From positions 1-64,000 of the forward strand of contig CAJMPT010000001.1 of assembly GCA_905215465.1 (NCBI GenBank): 64,000 bases of DNA, written 5' to 3'. Of the stretch, positions 52,347 through 60,741 are shown one piece after another. Every line of letters begins with the position of its first letter. Positions within the stretch are counted from its first letter, which is position 1. Below the pieces are notes generated by a model. The model was given only the letters and a program-made list of their open reading frames with translations, was not told where the DNA came from and did not search any database. The stretch comes from an uncultured bacterium (GTDB taxonomy: Bacteria; Actinomycetota; Coriobacteriia; Coriobacteriales; Atopobiaceae). Position numbers and translations under genes: made by a program.

Positions 52347-52419
52347 GAGCCGCGGCAAGAGGCACTTCTCGCCTGGCGGGGCTGCGGGTTCCTTGCTGTG
52401 AACGTCTGGCACGTCAGTT

Positions 52420-52470
52420 CAGCCGTTCAGTGAATGTCTGTCTTCAATTCAGGCGTTCACTGAACGGCTG
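52420..52470. repeat. 15-bp inverted repeat
   Basis: CAGCCGTTCAGTGAA (52420-52434) and TTCACTGAACGGCTG (52456-52470) are perfectly complementary, with TTTTGC following on the plus strand. GTTCAC-like fragments recur on either side. It may be a relic terminator of the lost lactate-permease gene. Confidence 0.75.
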
Positions 52471-52544
52471 TTTTGCTATCTAAGGCGTTCACGGCAAGAG
52501 GAACCGCGGCGAGAAGTGCCCGCCGCCCGTACTCCCTCCCCACC

Positions 52545-52580
52545 AAAAAGGGCGCGCCGGTCGCACTGACCGACGCGCCC
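52545..52580 (-). terminator. Intrinsic terminator of lemA
   Basis: Stem of 13 bp with one mismatch, GGGCGCGCCGGTC / GACCGACGCGCCC, followed on the minus strand by five T, 36 nt after the lemA stop. Confidence 0.85.
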
Positions 52581-52615
52581 CATTCCAGGCGAGAAGAGCC
52601 TCCGGCGGAAGCCCC

Positions 52616-53167
52616 CTAGAACTTGACCTGCGGGGCCTGGCGGACGGCCGGGTCCTCCACGGTGAAGCCGGTGCGCGGCTTGTACTTGCTGCCGGCCACG
52701 AGCGTGCCCGGGAAGGTCTGGATGGCGTCGTTGTAGTCCAGGACCATGTCGTTGTAGCTCATGCGGGCGTAGCTAATCTTGTTCTCGGTGTCGGTGAGGT
52801 CAGTCTGAAGCTGCGCAAAGTTGGCGTTGGCCTTGAGGTCCGGGTAGGCCTCGGACACGGCGAGAAGCCCACGCAGGGCCTGGGTCAGCTGGCCAGAGGC
52901 CTCCATCTTGGCCTCAGGCGTGGTGGCGGTGGCCACGGCGTTGCGCGCGGCGGTGACGGCCTCGAGGGTGCCGGACTCGTGAGCGGCGTAGCCCTTGACG
53001 GTCTCGACCAGGTTGGGGATGAGGTCGTTCCTGCGCTGGAGCTGCGCGTCGATGGTCTGCCAGGCGGCGTCGCACTTGTTGTTCTTCTGGACGATGCCGT
53101 TGTTGATGCTCATCCAGATGAAGAACAGAACCAAAAGCAGGGCGGCAATAACAAGAGCAACGATCAT
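52616..53167 (-). CDS. lemA: LemA family protein
   Basis: 183 residues: an N-terminal TM (about 2-20) and the LemA helical domain (WQTIDAQLQRRNDLIPNLVE, then VKGYAAHE; YNDAIQTFPG; FTVEDPAVRQAPQVKF). The fold is well recognised and the function poorly known. AAGGAGG lies 6 nt upstream of the ATG at 53167. Confidence 0.95.
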   Translation of the reverse strand: MIVALVIAALLLVLFFIWMSINNGIVQKNNKCDAAWQTIDAQLQRRNDLIPNLVETVKGYAAHESGTLEAVTAARNAVATATTPEAKMEASGQLTQALRGLLAVSEAYPDLKANANFAQLQTDLTDTENKISYARMSYNDMVLDYNDAIQTFPGTLVAGSKYKPRTGFTVEDPAVRQAPQVKF

Positions 53168-53228
53168 GGTGGTCCTCCTTAGGACGGCCACGGCCCGCAA
53201 GCCCAATGGCCCGGCAACAGGGGCTCTA

Positions 53229-53319
53229 TGGCGGAGGAGGAGGGATTCGAACCCTCGGAACGGGGTTACCGCTCGACGGTTTTCAAGACCGCTGCATTCA
53301 ACCACTCTGCCACTCCTCC
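53229..53319 (-). tRNA. tRNA-Ser, anticodon UGA
   Basis: A 91-nt cloverleaf on the minus strand. The acceptor stem is GGAGGAG / CTCCTCC, the anticodon loop CTTGAAA (anticodon TGA), there is a long variable arm typical of serine tRNAs, the T arm is GAGGG-TTCGAAT-CCCTC, and the 3' CCA is encoded. Confidence 0.95.
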
Positions 53320-53391
53320 GTGGTTTGAGCGGTACTATCGTACCCCATGGCAGAGCGTTTGAACCCCAAGAGACCCCGAGGAGCCCAACAC

Positions 53392-53940
53392 ATGTCCGAC
53401 GACGAGAAGTACATGCGCCTGGCCCTCGCTGAGGCGGACGCCGCGGCGGCCGAGGGCGAGGTACCCATCGGTGCCGTGGTGGTCTGCGACGGCCAGGTGG
53501 TCGCGCGCGCTCACAACCGCCGCGAGCTGGACCTTGACCCCTCGGCCCACGCGGAGTTCAGCGCCATGGTGGCCGCCTCGCGCGCGCTCGGCCGCTGGCG
53601 GCTCTCCGGATGCACCGTCTACGTCACGCTGGAGCCCTGTCTCATGTGCGCTGGCCTCATGGTCAACGCCCGCATAGACCGCTGCGTCTTTGGCGCCGCA
53701 GACCCCAAGGGCGGCGCGCTGGGCACCCTCTACGACGTCAGCCATGACCCGCGGCTCAACCACGAGTTCGAGGTCACCCCCGGCGTCCTCGCCGACGAGG
53801 CGGCCGAGCAGCTCCGCAGCTTCTTCCGCGCGCGGCGAGAAGCCCACAAGTCCGCAAAGGCCCAGGCCGGCGCTGGCGAGGTGCCCGGCGCCAGCGCTGC
53901 CTGCGGTGCCGAGACTCCCGCGGCCACCCCAAAGGCCTAG
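53392..53940 (+). CDS. tadA: tRNA-specific adenosine deaminase
   Basis: Converts A34 to inosine in tRNA-Arg(ACG). 182 residues with the zinc/catalytic motifs SAHAEF and PCLMCAG, and GALGTLYDV. An Ala/Pro-rich tail of about 25 residues is extra. The start at 53392 has GAGGAG 8 nt upstream; an upstream ATG at 53347 is less likely. It is divergent from the tRNA-Ser gene. Confidence 0.94.
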   Translation: MSDDEKYMRLALAEADAAAAEGEVPIGAVVVCDGQVVARAHNRRELDLDPSAHAEFSAMVAASRALGRWRLSGCTVYVTLEPCLMCAGLMVNARIDRCVFGAADPKGGALGTLYDVSHDPRLNHEFEVTPGVLADEAAEQLRSFFRARREAHKSAKAQAGAGEVPGASAACGAETPAATPKA

Positions 53941-53943
53941 TCC

Positions 53944-56900
53944 CTACTCCCGCGCGTCCTTCTCGCCAGATCTGGAGCCACGGGCGCGGCGGCGCTGCCA
54001 GACGCCGCGGACCCACCTGATGACGGCAAGGGCGCAGACGAGGTCGGCCCAGGCAAGGGCCACGCTCACGTACTGGACGCCAGGCACCTTGACGGGGCGC
54101 ACGAGCTGGGCGGAGCCGTCGAGCGCGGCCTCCTGGTTGTAGGCCAGGTTGGTTGCCCGCGCGTTCAGCCACGCATAGAGCACGTCCTTGGTCGCTCGGC
54201 GCAGGTTGCCGGCAAACGCCACGGCCTCGTTGGCCTGCTGGCCGCCAGCTGCCGCAGCCGACGAGAGCTCGCTCTGCGTGAAGCCAAACTCAAAGGCGCC
54301 GTTGCGGAAGACGCCATCCATGAAGAGGTCGCCTCCGGCGGCGAGCATCTGGTCGGCGTTCATGTACGCATGGTGGTCTGCGTAGTCGGTGATGACGCAG
54401 CCGGCAAAGCCCCACTCGCCGCGCAGCACGCCCGTGATGAGGCCGGCGTTGCCGCCCGCCCATGTTGCGCCCAGTCGGTTGTACGAGGTCATGATGCCTG
54501 TGGCACCGCTGCGCGCGAGCATGCGGAAGGCGGGCAGGTAGACCTCGCGCAGGGCCTGCTCGGTCATCCACTCATAGAGGGAGTCGCGGTAGGTGTCCTG
54601 GCTGTTTGCCACGAGGTGCTTCACAAAGCAGTACGTGCCGGCCTCCTTGGAGCCCGCCACCACCTGCGAGGCCATGGCGCCAGAGACCAGCGGGTCCTCG
54701 GAGTAGTACTCGTAGTTGCGGCCTCCCAGCGGCGTGCGGTGCACGTTCACGCTCGGCGCATACCAGCCGTCGACGCCAATGGTCGCGCACTCAAGCCCCA
54801 CCTGGCGGCCGTATTCGCGGGCCAGCTCCTTGCTCCAGGTCTGCGCCAGCACCGTGGCGCCCGGGTAGGCCACGCCCATGCTCAGCTGGTTGAACGAACC
54901 AACCTGCGAGGGGCCGTCCACCTCCTTGGTGCGGGGCTTGCCAATCCCGTCGATCTTTCCGGTGGAGATGTAGCCGTGAAGCACGACGCGTTCCATGTCG
55001 GCAACGGAGAGCTGGTCGAGAAGGTCGTCCCACGCCTCGTCGGAGTAGCTCATGCCCAGCTGGCGCCCCAGCTCCGTAAGCTCGCCGTCGTCGGAGAGCA
55101 GGTGGCTCTCGCCGGAGGTAGTGGCCAGCGGGTAGGCCACCTTCGCGGAGTCCGTCGACGCCACGTAGGACTCGGCCGCCACAGCCGCCTGATCATCGTC
55201 ATAGAGGTTGCGCGCCGCCACGTTGCCCGCCATCTCGCGGTCGGCGTCCCCACGGCGCGGGAAGGTCCCCGCAAAGTCCGCGCGCGAGAGCCAGGTGATG
55301 CCCGCTTCGGAGTTGGAGCCATCAATGGAGACGCCGTCCCAGGCGGAGTCCCCCGTGAAGCGGTTCTCCACGGTGGCGCCGGTCTTGATGTCGTCGGGGC
55401 ACTGGATGGTGCGCGGAATCCACAGCATGGTGCTGGCAAACTCGCAGTCGGCCACCGTGCGCGCATCTCGACGCAGCTCCACCATGTACTCGCCACGCTC
55501 TAGCTCGTAGCCGGCAAAGCCGTCCCCGTCCGCGTCGCTGTAGTCGTAGGAGGCCACGTCGTCCATAGAGAACGAAAGCGATATCTCCTGGGTCTCGCCG
55601 GGCTTGAGCAGGCGGGTCTTCTCGTAGGCCACAAGGACCGCCGCGCTCTTCTCGATGCCGCCCTTGGTGTAGGGCGGGGCGCAGTAGAGCTGGACCACGT
55701 CACGTCCGGCCACGGTGCCCGTGTTGGTGACCTTCACGCGGATGCTGAAGTCGGTCTTGCGGCCCACCGTGGTGCCCTGACCGGGAGAGCGGCCCGTGAC
55801 CTCCCACTTGAAGCTGGTGTAGCTGAGGCCGTAGCCAAACGGGTACTGGACCACGCCTTCGTAGCCCTGGCCGTGCTGGTTGCTCACGCCGTCCCAGAAG
55901 CCCTCGGCGTCGGCCGTCTCGTACCAGCGATAGCCCACGTAGATGCCCTCGGCGTAGTCGCAGAAGCGCACGGCGTCGTAGGGCTCGGCCACGCCAACGT
56001 TGGAGTTCATGGTGCCGTCGGCCGGGTAGAGCCCCTGGCCGTTGGTGTAGATGCCCTCGCCCATGGCGCCGGAGTTTTCCCAGCTGGCGGCCGTGGAGAG
56101 GTCATAGGCGTAGGTGTCGGTCGTGCGGCCGGATGGGTTGGTGCGCCCCCAGAGGGCGTCCGCCACGGCGCGCGTGCCCTCGCCGCCCGTCGTACCCACC
56201 AGCATGCAGGCGTCGATGCCGGGCGTGGTCTCAAGCTCGCCCAGCTCCATGGCGTTTGTAGAGTTGACCAGCACCACCACGTGCTCGTAGTTCTTGCCCA
56301 CGTAGCGCAGCAGGTCCTCTTCCTCCTGAGAGAGCTCCAGGTAGCTGCGGGTGACGTCGATGTCCACCACGCCGCCGCGGGCGTCCACCTTGTACTGGGC
56401 GCGCGGGCAGTCGATGCTCTCGCCCGCCGTGCGCGAGATGACCACCAGCGCCGTGTCCGAGTACTTCTCCGCGTTGGCGAGAAGGTCGTCTGAGTAGCAG
56501 CTCTTGTCGTAGATGGAGGGCTCGTACAGGCGGCAGAACTCCGAGGCGCGGCTGGAGAGGGCGCCCACGCTCTTGTACGGGCGCTCGCCGCAGAAGCTGC
56601 GGTACATGTCCGTGAGCTGGGTGTTGTACGAGACGCCCTCGTCGGAAAGGGCCGTCAGCAGGCCCGTGGTCTGGCCGGAAACCTGGCCGGAGCCGGAGCC
56701 GGAGGCCACCCACTGCGTGGACGCCCAGCCAAAGACGTTGACCTGCGTGCAGCCCTCCGGCAGGGGCAGGGCCTCGTCGTCGTTCTTGAGAAGGACCAGC
56801 CCCTCGCCCTCGATGCGCTGGGCAAGCTGGGCGCCCGCCTGCATGGTGGCGTCCTTCTCCTCGGCCGTGACCTGGATCTTGTCGCCACCCAGGTAGGACT

Positions 56901-57099
56901 CGACGGTGTCTCCCATGAGGGCCATGGCCACGTTGGCCGCCACCACGCCGGCGACGGCCGCAACGGCAAGCACGCGCGAGCCTACGTGTAGCGCACGGCG
57001 GCCAAGGGCCCGACGCCCTTCCCGCACCTGGTCCCGCTGGCCAGCGTCCCGCCGCTCCGTGCCCTTCTCTGCGTCCGCGTCCCTCTTGCTCCTGAGCAA
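53944..57099 (-). CDS. Circularly permuted glycoside hydrolase family 3 enzyme with membrane segments at both ends
   Basis: 1051 residues. Order: basic cytoplasmic N-terminus, TM (about 42-65), GH3 C-terminal-type domain (about 80-430, with NVFGWASTQWVASGSGSGQV and YPFGYGLSYTSF), fibronectin-III-like domain (about 450-540), then the GH3 N-terminal catalytic barrel (about 690-960) with KHLVANSQDTYRDS and the likely nucleophile Asp in VITDYADHH, and a final TM near 1005-1025 with a basic end. The domain order is swapped relative to most GH3 enzymes; permuted forms are known from rumen bacteria. The start is probably TTG 57099 (AGGAGG 7 nt upstream). It probably cleaves beta-glycosides at the cell surface. 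Confidence 0.88.
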   Translation of the reverse strand: MLRSKRDADAEKGTERRDAGQRDQVREGRRALGRRALHVGSRVLAVAAVAGVVAANVAMALMGDTVESYLGGDKIQVTAEEKDATMQAGAQLAQRIEGEGLVLLKNDDEALPLPEGCTQVNVFGWASTQWVASGSGSGQVSGQTTGLLTALSDEGVSYNTQLTDMYRSFCGERPYKSVGALSSRASEFCRLYEPSIYDKSCYSDDLLANAEKYSDTALVVISRTAGESIDCPRAQYKVDARGGVVDIDVTRSYLELSQEEEDLLRYVGKNYEHVVVLVNSTNAMELGELETTPGIDACMLVGTTGGEGTRAVADALWGRTNPSGRTTDTYAYDLSTAASWENSGAMGEGIYTNGQGLYPADGTMNSNVGVAEPYDAVRFCDYAEGIYVGYRWYETADAEGFWDGVSNQHGQGYEGVVQYPFGYGLSYTSFKWEVTGRSPGQGTTVGRKTDFSIRVKVTNTGTVAGRDVVQLYCAPPYTKGGIEKSAAVLVAYEKTRLLKPGETQEISLSFSMDDVASYDYSDADGDGFAGYELERGEYMVELRRDARTVADCEFASTMLWIPRTIQCPDDIKTGATVENRFTGDSAWDGVSIDGSNSEAGITWLSRADFAGTFPRRGDADREMAGNVAARNLYDDDQAAVAAESYVASTDSAKVAYPLATTSGESHLLSDDGELTELGRQLGMSYSDEAWDDLLDQLSVADMERVVLHGYISTGKIDGIGKPRTKEVDGPSQVGSFNQLSMGVAYPGATVLAQTWSKELAREYGRQVGLECATIGVDGWYAPSVNVHRTPLGGRNYEYYSEDPLVSGAMASQVVAGSKEAGTYCFVKHLVANSQDTYRDSLYEWMTEQALREVYLPAFRMLARSGATGIMTSYNRLGATWAGGNAGLITGVLRGEWGFAGCVITDYADHHAYMNADQMLAAGGDLFMDGVFRNGAFEFGFTQSELSSAAAAGGQQANEAVAFAGNLRRATKDVLYAWLNARATNLAYNQEAALDGSAQLVRPVKVPGVQYVSVALAWADLVCALAVIRWVRGVWQRRRARGSRSGEKDARE

Positions 57100-57234
57100 A
57101 CCACGACCTCCTGACAACTAACGTGAGGTAATGATAGTACCCGCGTCAGCGCCGCAGGCAGGTGCGCGTATTGACTCTGTAAAGGCATGGTGACGCGGGA
57201 CCGCCGCGGCGCGCCTCGTGTAAAATAGCCTGCG

Positions 57235-57429
57235 GTCGGCGTACCGTGCGCCGCCATCAAGCCTGCAAAGAGAAGGGTCCGCATGAAACCTCGACCTGCC
57301 AGTCGATGACCCAAGCGGTGTGCTCCCCCGAGGTCACGCCGTGAGGGTGTGATTTGCGCGCCAACGGGCACGTCCCGCACGCGCGACGCCAACGACCCGG
57401 CCCCGTGCCGGAAACCGTTAGGAGCACAG
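57235..57429 (+). promoter_or_regulatory. Long, structure-rich leader of the Mg2+ transport genes
   Basis: About 190 nt upstream of the MgtE-like gene with several nested dyads: TCGAC (57291) / GTCGA (57302), ACCTCG (57288) / CGAGGT (57329), and CACGCC (57335-57340), which can pair either with GCGGTGTG (57315-57322) or with GGGTGTG (57345-57351). I see no M-box signature. It may be a cation-responsive leader, but no known class was recognised. Confidence 0.35.
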
Positions 57430-59295
57430 ATGATCTACCTGTCCCAGCTCATGGGAAACCCGGTCTACGCAGCGGATGGCGAGAAGATCGGTACCGTCTC
57501 TGACCTCGGCATTGCCACGGGCGAGGTCTTTCCGCGCGTCACGAGCCTTGCCTTCAAGGGTCCGGGCCGCACCCCCTTCATGATCTCCTGGCGCAAGTAC
57601 GTTGACACGTACGACGAGAAGGAGATCCACCTCAAGGTGCCTGCCGTGGAGATTCGCTTCTCCTACCTGCAGCCCGACGAGGTCCTCATTGCCAGGGACA
57701 TCCTCAACAAGCAGATCGTGGACACTCGCGGCATGCGCGTCGTCCGCGTGAACGATCTCAAGCTCTCCGACACCAGCTCAACCCAGCTGCGCCTGCTTGG
57801 CGCCGAGGTGGGCGCCCGCGGCATCCTGCGCTCGCTCTCGCCCGCGCTCGAGCGCGTGGCCCTCAAGGTGGCCCGCACCTTTGGCCACCCCATCCCCGAG
57901 CGCATCATTGCCTGGAGCTACATGGACCTGGTCGAGCGCGACCTCTCCAACGTCAAGCTCTCCGTCTCGCACAAGACGCTCGACGACATGCACCCGGCAG
58001 ACATCGCGGACATCATCGAGCGGCTTGACCCGCGCCTGCGCGGCCAGGTCTTTGCCCAGCTCGACGACGAGCAGCGCGCCGGGGCCATGGCCGAGTTCGA
58101 CGACGACGCAATGGCCGCCGAGCTCATGGGCGGCATGAACGAGCGCGAGGCCTCCCGCATGCTGTCCGAGATGGACCCGGACGACGCCGCCGAGCTCGTG
58201 AGCGAGCTTGACTACGACAAGGCCGAGAAGCTCCTGCGCCTCATGGGCGTCCAGGAGCAGCGCGCCATCCGCCAGCTGCTGGGCTACCGCGAGGACACCG
58301 CGGGCCGCATCATGACCTCCGAGTTTGCCGCTCTCTCCGAGGACAAGACCGCCGCCGATGCCGTCGAGCTGCTGCGCGGCCTGGACGAGGACTTCGAGAG
58401 CGTGCGCTACGTGTACCTCTTTGACGAGGACAACAAGCTCTCCGGCGTGGTCACGCTCAACAGCCTCATCGTGGCCGAGCCGGCAACCCCGCTCGCGGAC
58501 ATCTGCACGCGCGAGGTCATCACCGCCAGCCCCGAGGACGACCAGGAGGACGTGGCCGAGGACATCGCCAAGTACAACCTGCTGGCCATGCCCGTCGTGG
58601 CCGATGACGGCCACCTGCTGGGCATCGTCACCGTCGACGACGCGCTCGACGTCCTTGAGGAGGAACACGCCGAGGACCTGCAGATCGCAGGCGGCATTGC
58701 CTCTGACGACGAGAGCGCCCACGGCGGCGACCTGTTGTGGCTGCTGCGCCGCAACGCCTGGTTCTTCATCTGGATGGTGGCGGCGGGGCTCTTCCTCGCG
58801 CTCTCCCACCTGACGCCGGCCTTCCAGGCACCCCTGCACGAGGTGCTTCTTGTCTGCGCGGCGCTTCCCATCGCGCTGGTGCTGGCGGACGACTCGGTGA
58901 GCTACGTCACCAACTTCTTCCTCGAGAACGACCCGGACGACGAGGACTCCCCCTCCATGCTGGGCTTCACCATCAAGAGCCTGGCTTTGGGCGTGGCCTT
59001 TGCCGCGCTGGTGGTCCTGGTCGAGATGGCCCTGGACAGCGTCGCGACGGCCGCCGCGGGCACCCCGCTTCCCACGCCGCTGCAGGCCGGGTTCATTGCC
59101 GCGGCCATTGCGGTGCTGGTCGCCTTTGTGCTTTGCCCCGTCTGGCTGCTGGTCCTGCGCAAGCGTGACGAGAAGAACGAGGACACCTCGGGCTTTACGC
59201 TCTCCGTCACGGCCATGGTCGTGGCCTGCCTGGTCTTCTGCCTTGCCGCGTGCAAGCTCGCCGCCGTCATGGGCATCGCTGGGGTGCTTGCGTAG
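57430..59295 (+). CDS. PRC-barrel/MgtE-N/CBS protein with a divergent membrane domain (Mg2+ sensor or channel)
   Basis: 621 residues: a PRC-barrel-like segment (1-75), an MgtE N-domain superhelix (about 150-280, repeated HPADIADIIERLDP and DPDDAAELVSELD motifs), a CBS pair (285-410) and about five TM segments (440-621). The cytosolic part matches the Mg2+-sensing half of MgtE, but the membrane part lacks the GGN-type motif of the MgtE pore. AGGAG lies 5 nt upstream of the ATG. Its stop overlaps the start of the Nramp-related gene, suggesting one functional unit. Confidence 0.85.
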   Translation: MIYLSQLMGNPVYAADGEKIGTVSDLGIATGEVFPRVTSLAFKGPGRTPFMISWRKYVDTYDEKEIHLKVPAVEIRFSYLQPDEVLIARDILNKQIVDTRGMRVVRVNDLKLSDTSSTQLRLLGAEVGARGILRSLSPALERVALKVARTFGHPIPERIIAWSYMDLVERDLSNVKLSVSHKTLDDMHPADIADIIERLDPRLRGQVFAQLDDEQRAGAMAEFDDDAMAAELMGGMNEREASRMLSEMDPDDAAELVSELDYDKAEKLLRLMGVQEQRAIRQLLGYREDTAGRIMTSEFAALSEDKTAADAVELLRGLDEDFESVRYVYLFDEDNKLSGVVTLNSLIVAEPATPLADICTREVITASPEDDQEDVAEDIAKYNLLAMPVVADDGHLLGIVTVDDALDVLEEEHAEDLQIAGGIASDDESAHGGDLLWLLRRNAWFFIWMVAAGLFLALSHLTPAFQAPLHEVLLVCAALPIALVLADDSVSYVTNFFLENDPDDEDSPSMLGFTIKSLALGVAFAALVVLVEMALDSVATAAAGTPLPTPLQAGFIAAAIAVLVAFVLCPVWLLVLRKRDEKNEDTSGFTLSVTAMVVACLVFCLAACKLAAVMGIAGVLA

Positions 59296-60602
59296 TGGCA
59301 CGCCAAGAAGAGATGGAGCCGCAGGTCAAGGCCGCTACGGCCGAGTCCGTCAACGCCAACGGCGGCAAGCGGGGGTACGGGCACCTTGACCCCAAGCGCG
59401 TGCTCGCGGCCATGGGCCCGGGCATGGTAGCGGCCCTTGCCGGCGCGGACGCCGGCGGCGTGGCAACCTACTCGAGCGCCGGCGCCCTCTTTGGCTATGG
59501 CCAGCTCTGGACCGTGCCGGTCATGTGTCTCCTGCTCATCGTGGCGCAGGAGACCGCCGCCCGCATGGGCTGCGTCACCGGCAAGGGCTTTGCCTCGCTC
59601 ATCCGCGAGCAGTTCGGCGTGCGCATGAGCACGCTGGCAATGCTTGCGCTTCTTATCTCCAACACCACGGTCACGCTCTCTGAGTTCGCGGGCATTGCCT
59701 CGGGCTTTGCCCTCTTTGGCATCCCCGCCTACGTCAGCGTGCCCATTGCGGCGGTGGCCATCTGGGCGCTCACCATGAGCGGCTCCTACCACCGCATCGA
59801 GAAGATCTTGCTTCTCATCAGCTGTGCCTTCGTGACCTACGTGGTTGCCGGCGTCATGGTGGGCCCCGACTGGGGAGACGCCCTCAACGCCACGCTCATC
59901 CCGCGCTTCTCCACCGACCCGCAGTACTTCAGCGTGCTGGTGGCAAACATCGGCACCACCATCGCGCCCTGGATGATTTTCCTGGCCCAAAGCAACGTCG
60001 TCGAGAAGAACGCGCGCGCAGAGGACCTGCCCTACCAGCGCATTGACACCGTGACCGGCTCCGTTGTGGCCAGCGCCATCTCCTGGTTCATCATCCTCAC
60101 CACCGGCGCCGTGCTCTTCCCCGCCGGCATTGCGGTCAACGGCGCCGAGGACGCGGCCAGCGCCCTGGCGCCGCTCGTGGGCCCCTACGCCGAGGCGCTC
60201 TTTGGCGCCGGCCTTGTGGGCGCGAGCTTCCTGGCCGCCTGCGTGCTGCCGGGCATCACGTCCAGCGCCATCTGCGAGGCCTTTGGCTGGGAGCGCGGCG
60301 CGGACCGCAGCTGGCAGGAGGCCCCGGTCTACCGCGGCATCATCACCGTAATCATCTTCCTGTCCGCCGTCATCGTCATCATCCCCGACGTCAACCTCTT
60401 TGGCATCATGATGCTGGCCCAGGTCATCAACGGCGTGCTGCTGCCGGTACTTTTGGTCTTCATGGTGCTCATCGCCGGTGACCGCCACGTCATGGGCGCC
60501 TTTGCCAACGGCCGCATCTGGAACGGCCTCACCTGGTTCACCATCATCGCCGTCGTCATCCTGACCATCGTGATGTTTGTCCTTCAGGCGATGGGGCTTT
60601 AG
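59295..60602 (+). CDS. Nramp-related divalent-cation carrier, probably Mg2+ type
   Basis: 435 residues, about 11 TM segments. At the metal site the usual DPGN of TM1 reads DAGG (in AGADAGGVATY) and the MPH of TM6 reads APW (in GTTIAPWMIF): the Asp is kept while the Asn, the Met and the His are lost. The same kind of change characterises Nramp-related Mg2+ transporters, studied in Eggerthella lenta. GTG at 59295 overlaps the upstream stop (TAGTG); ATG 59313 is an alternative. Confidence 0.88.
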   Translation: MARQEEMEPQVKAATAESVNANGGKRGYGHLDPKRVLAAMGPGMVAALAGADAGGVATYSSAGALFGYGQLWTVPVMCLLLIVAQETAARMGCVTGKGFASLIREQFGVRMSTLAMLALLISNTTVTLSEFAGIASGFALFGIPAYVSVPIAAVAIWALTMSGSYHRIEKILLLISCAFVTYVVAGVMVGPDWGDALNATLIPRFSTDPQYFSVLVANIGTTIAPWMIFLAQSNVVEKNARAEDLPYQRIDTVTGSVVASAISWFIILTTGAVLFPAGIAVNGAEDAASALAPLVGPYAEALFGAGLVGASFLAACVLPGITSSAICEAFGWERGADRSWQEAPVYRGIITVIIFLSAVIVIIPDVNLFGIMMLAQVINGVLLPVLLVFMVLIAGDRHVMGAFANGRIWNGLTWFTIIAVVILTIVMFVLQAMGL

Positions 60603-60661
60603 GGCAGAACGGAACCGCGGCCGCGCAAGGCCACCCGCACCCACGCGAGCAACGCAAAGAT

Positions 60662-60698
60662 CGGGCCGAACCTCCAAGCGGAAGTCCGGCCCGTTTTT
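60662..60698 (+). terminator. Intrinsic terminator of the Mg2+ transport operon
   Basis: Stem CGGGCCG / CGGCCCG with an inner TCC / GGA pairing, followed by TTTTTGCTT, about 60 nt after the Nramp-related stop. Confidence 0.85.
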
Positions 60699-60741
60699 GC
60701 TTGAACCCGCGAAGCGTCCGATTGGAGCCGAGCCCCGTGGC

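Noticed and set aside
57235..57429. M-box (ykoK) riboswitch upstream of the MgtE-like gene
   Set aside because: The conserved M-box sequence blocks could not be found; only generic dyads are present.
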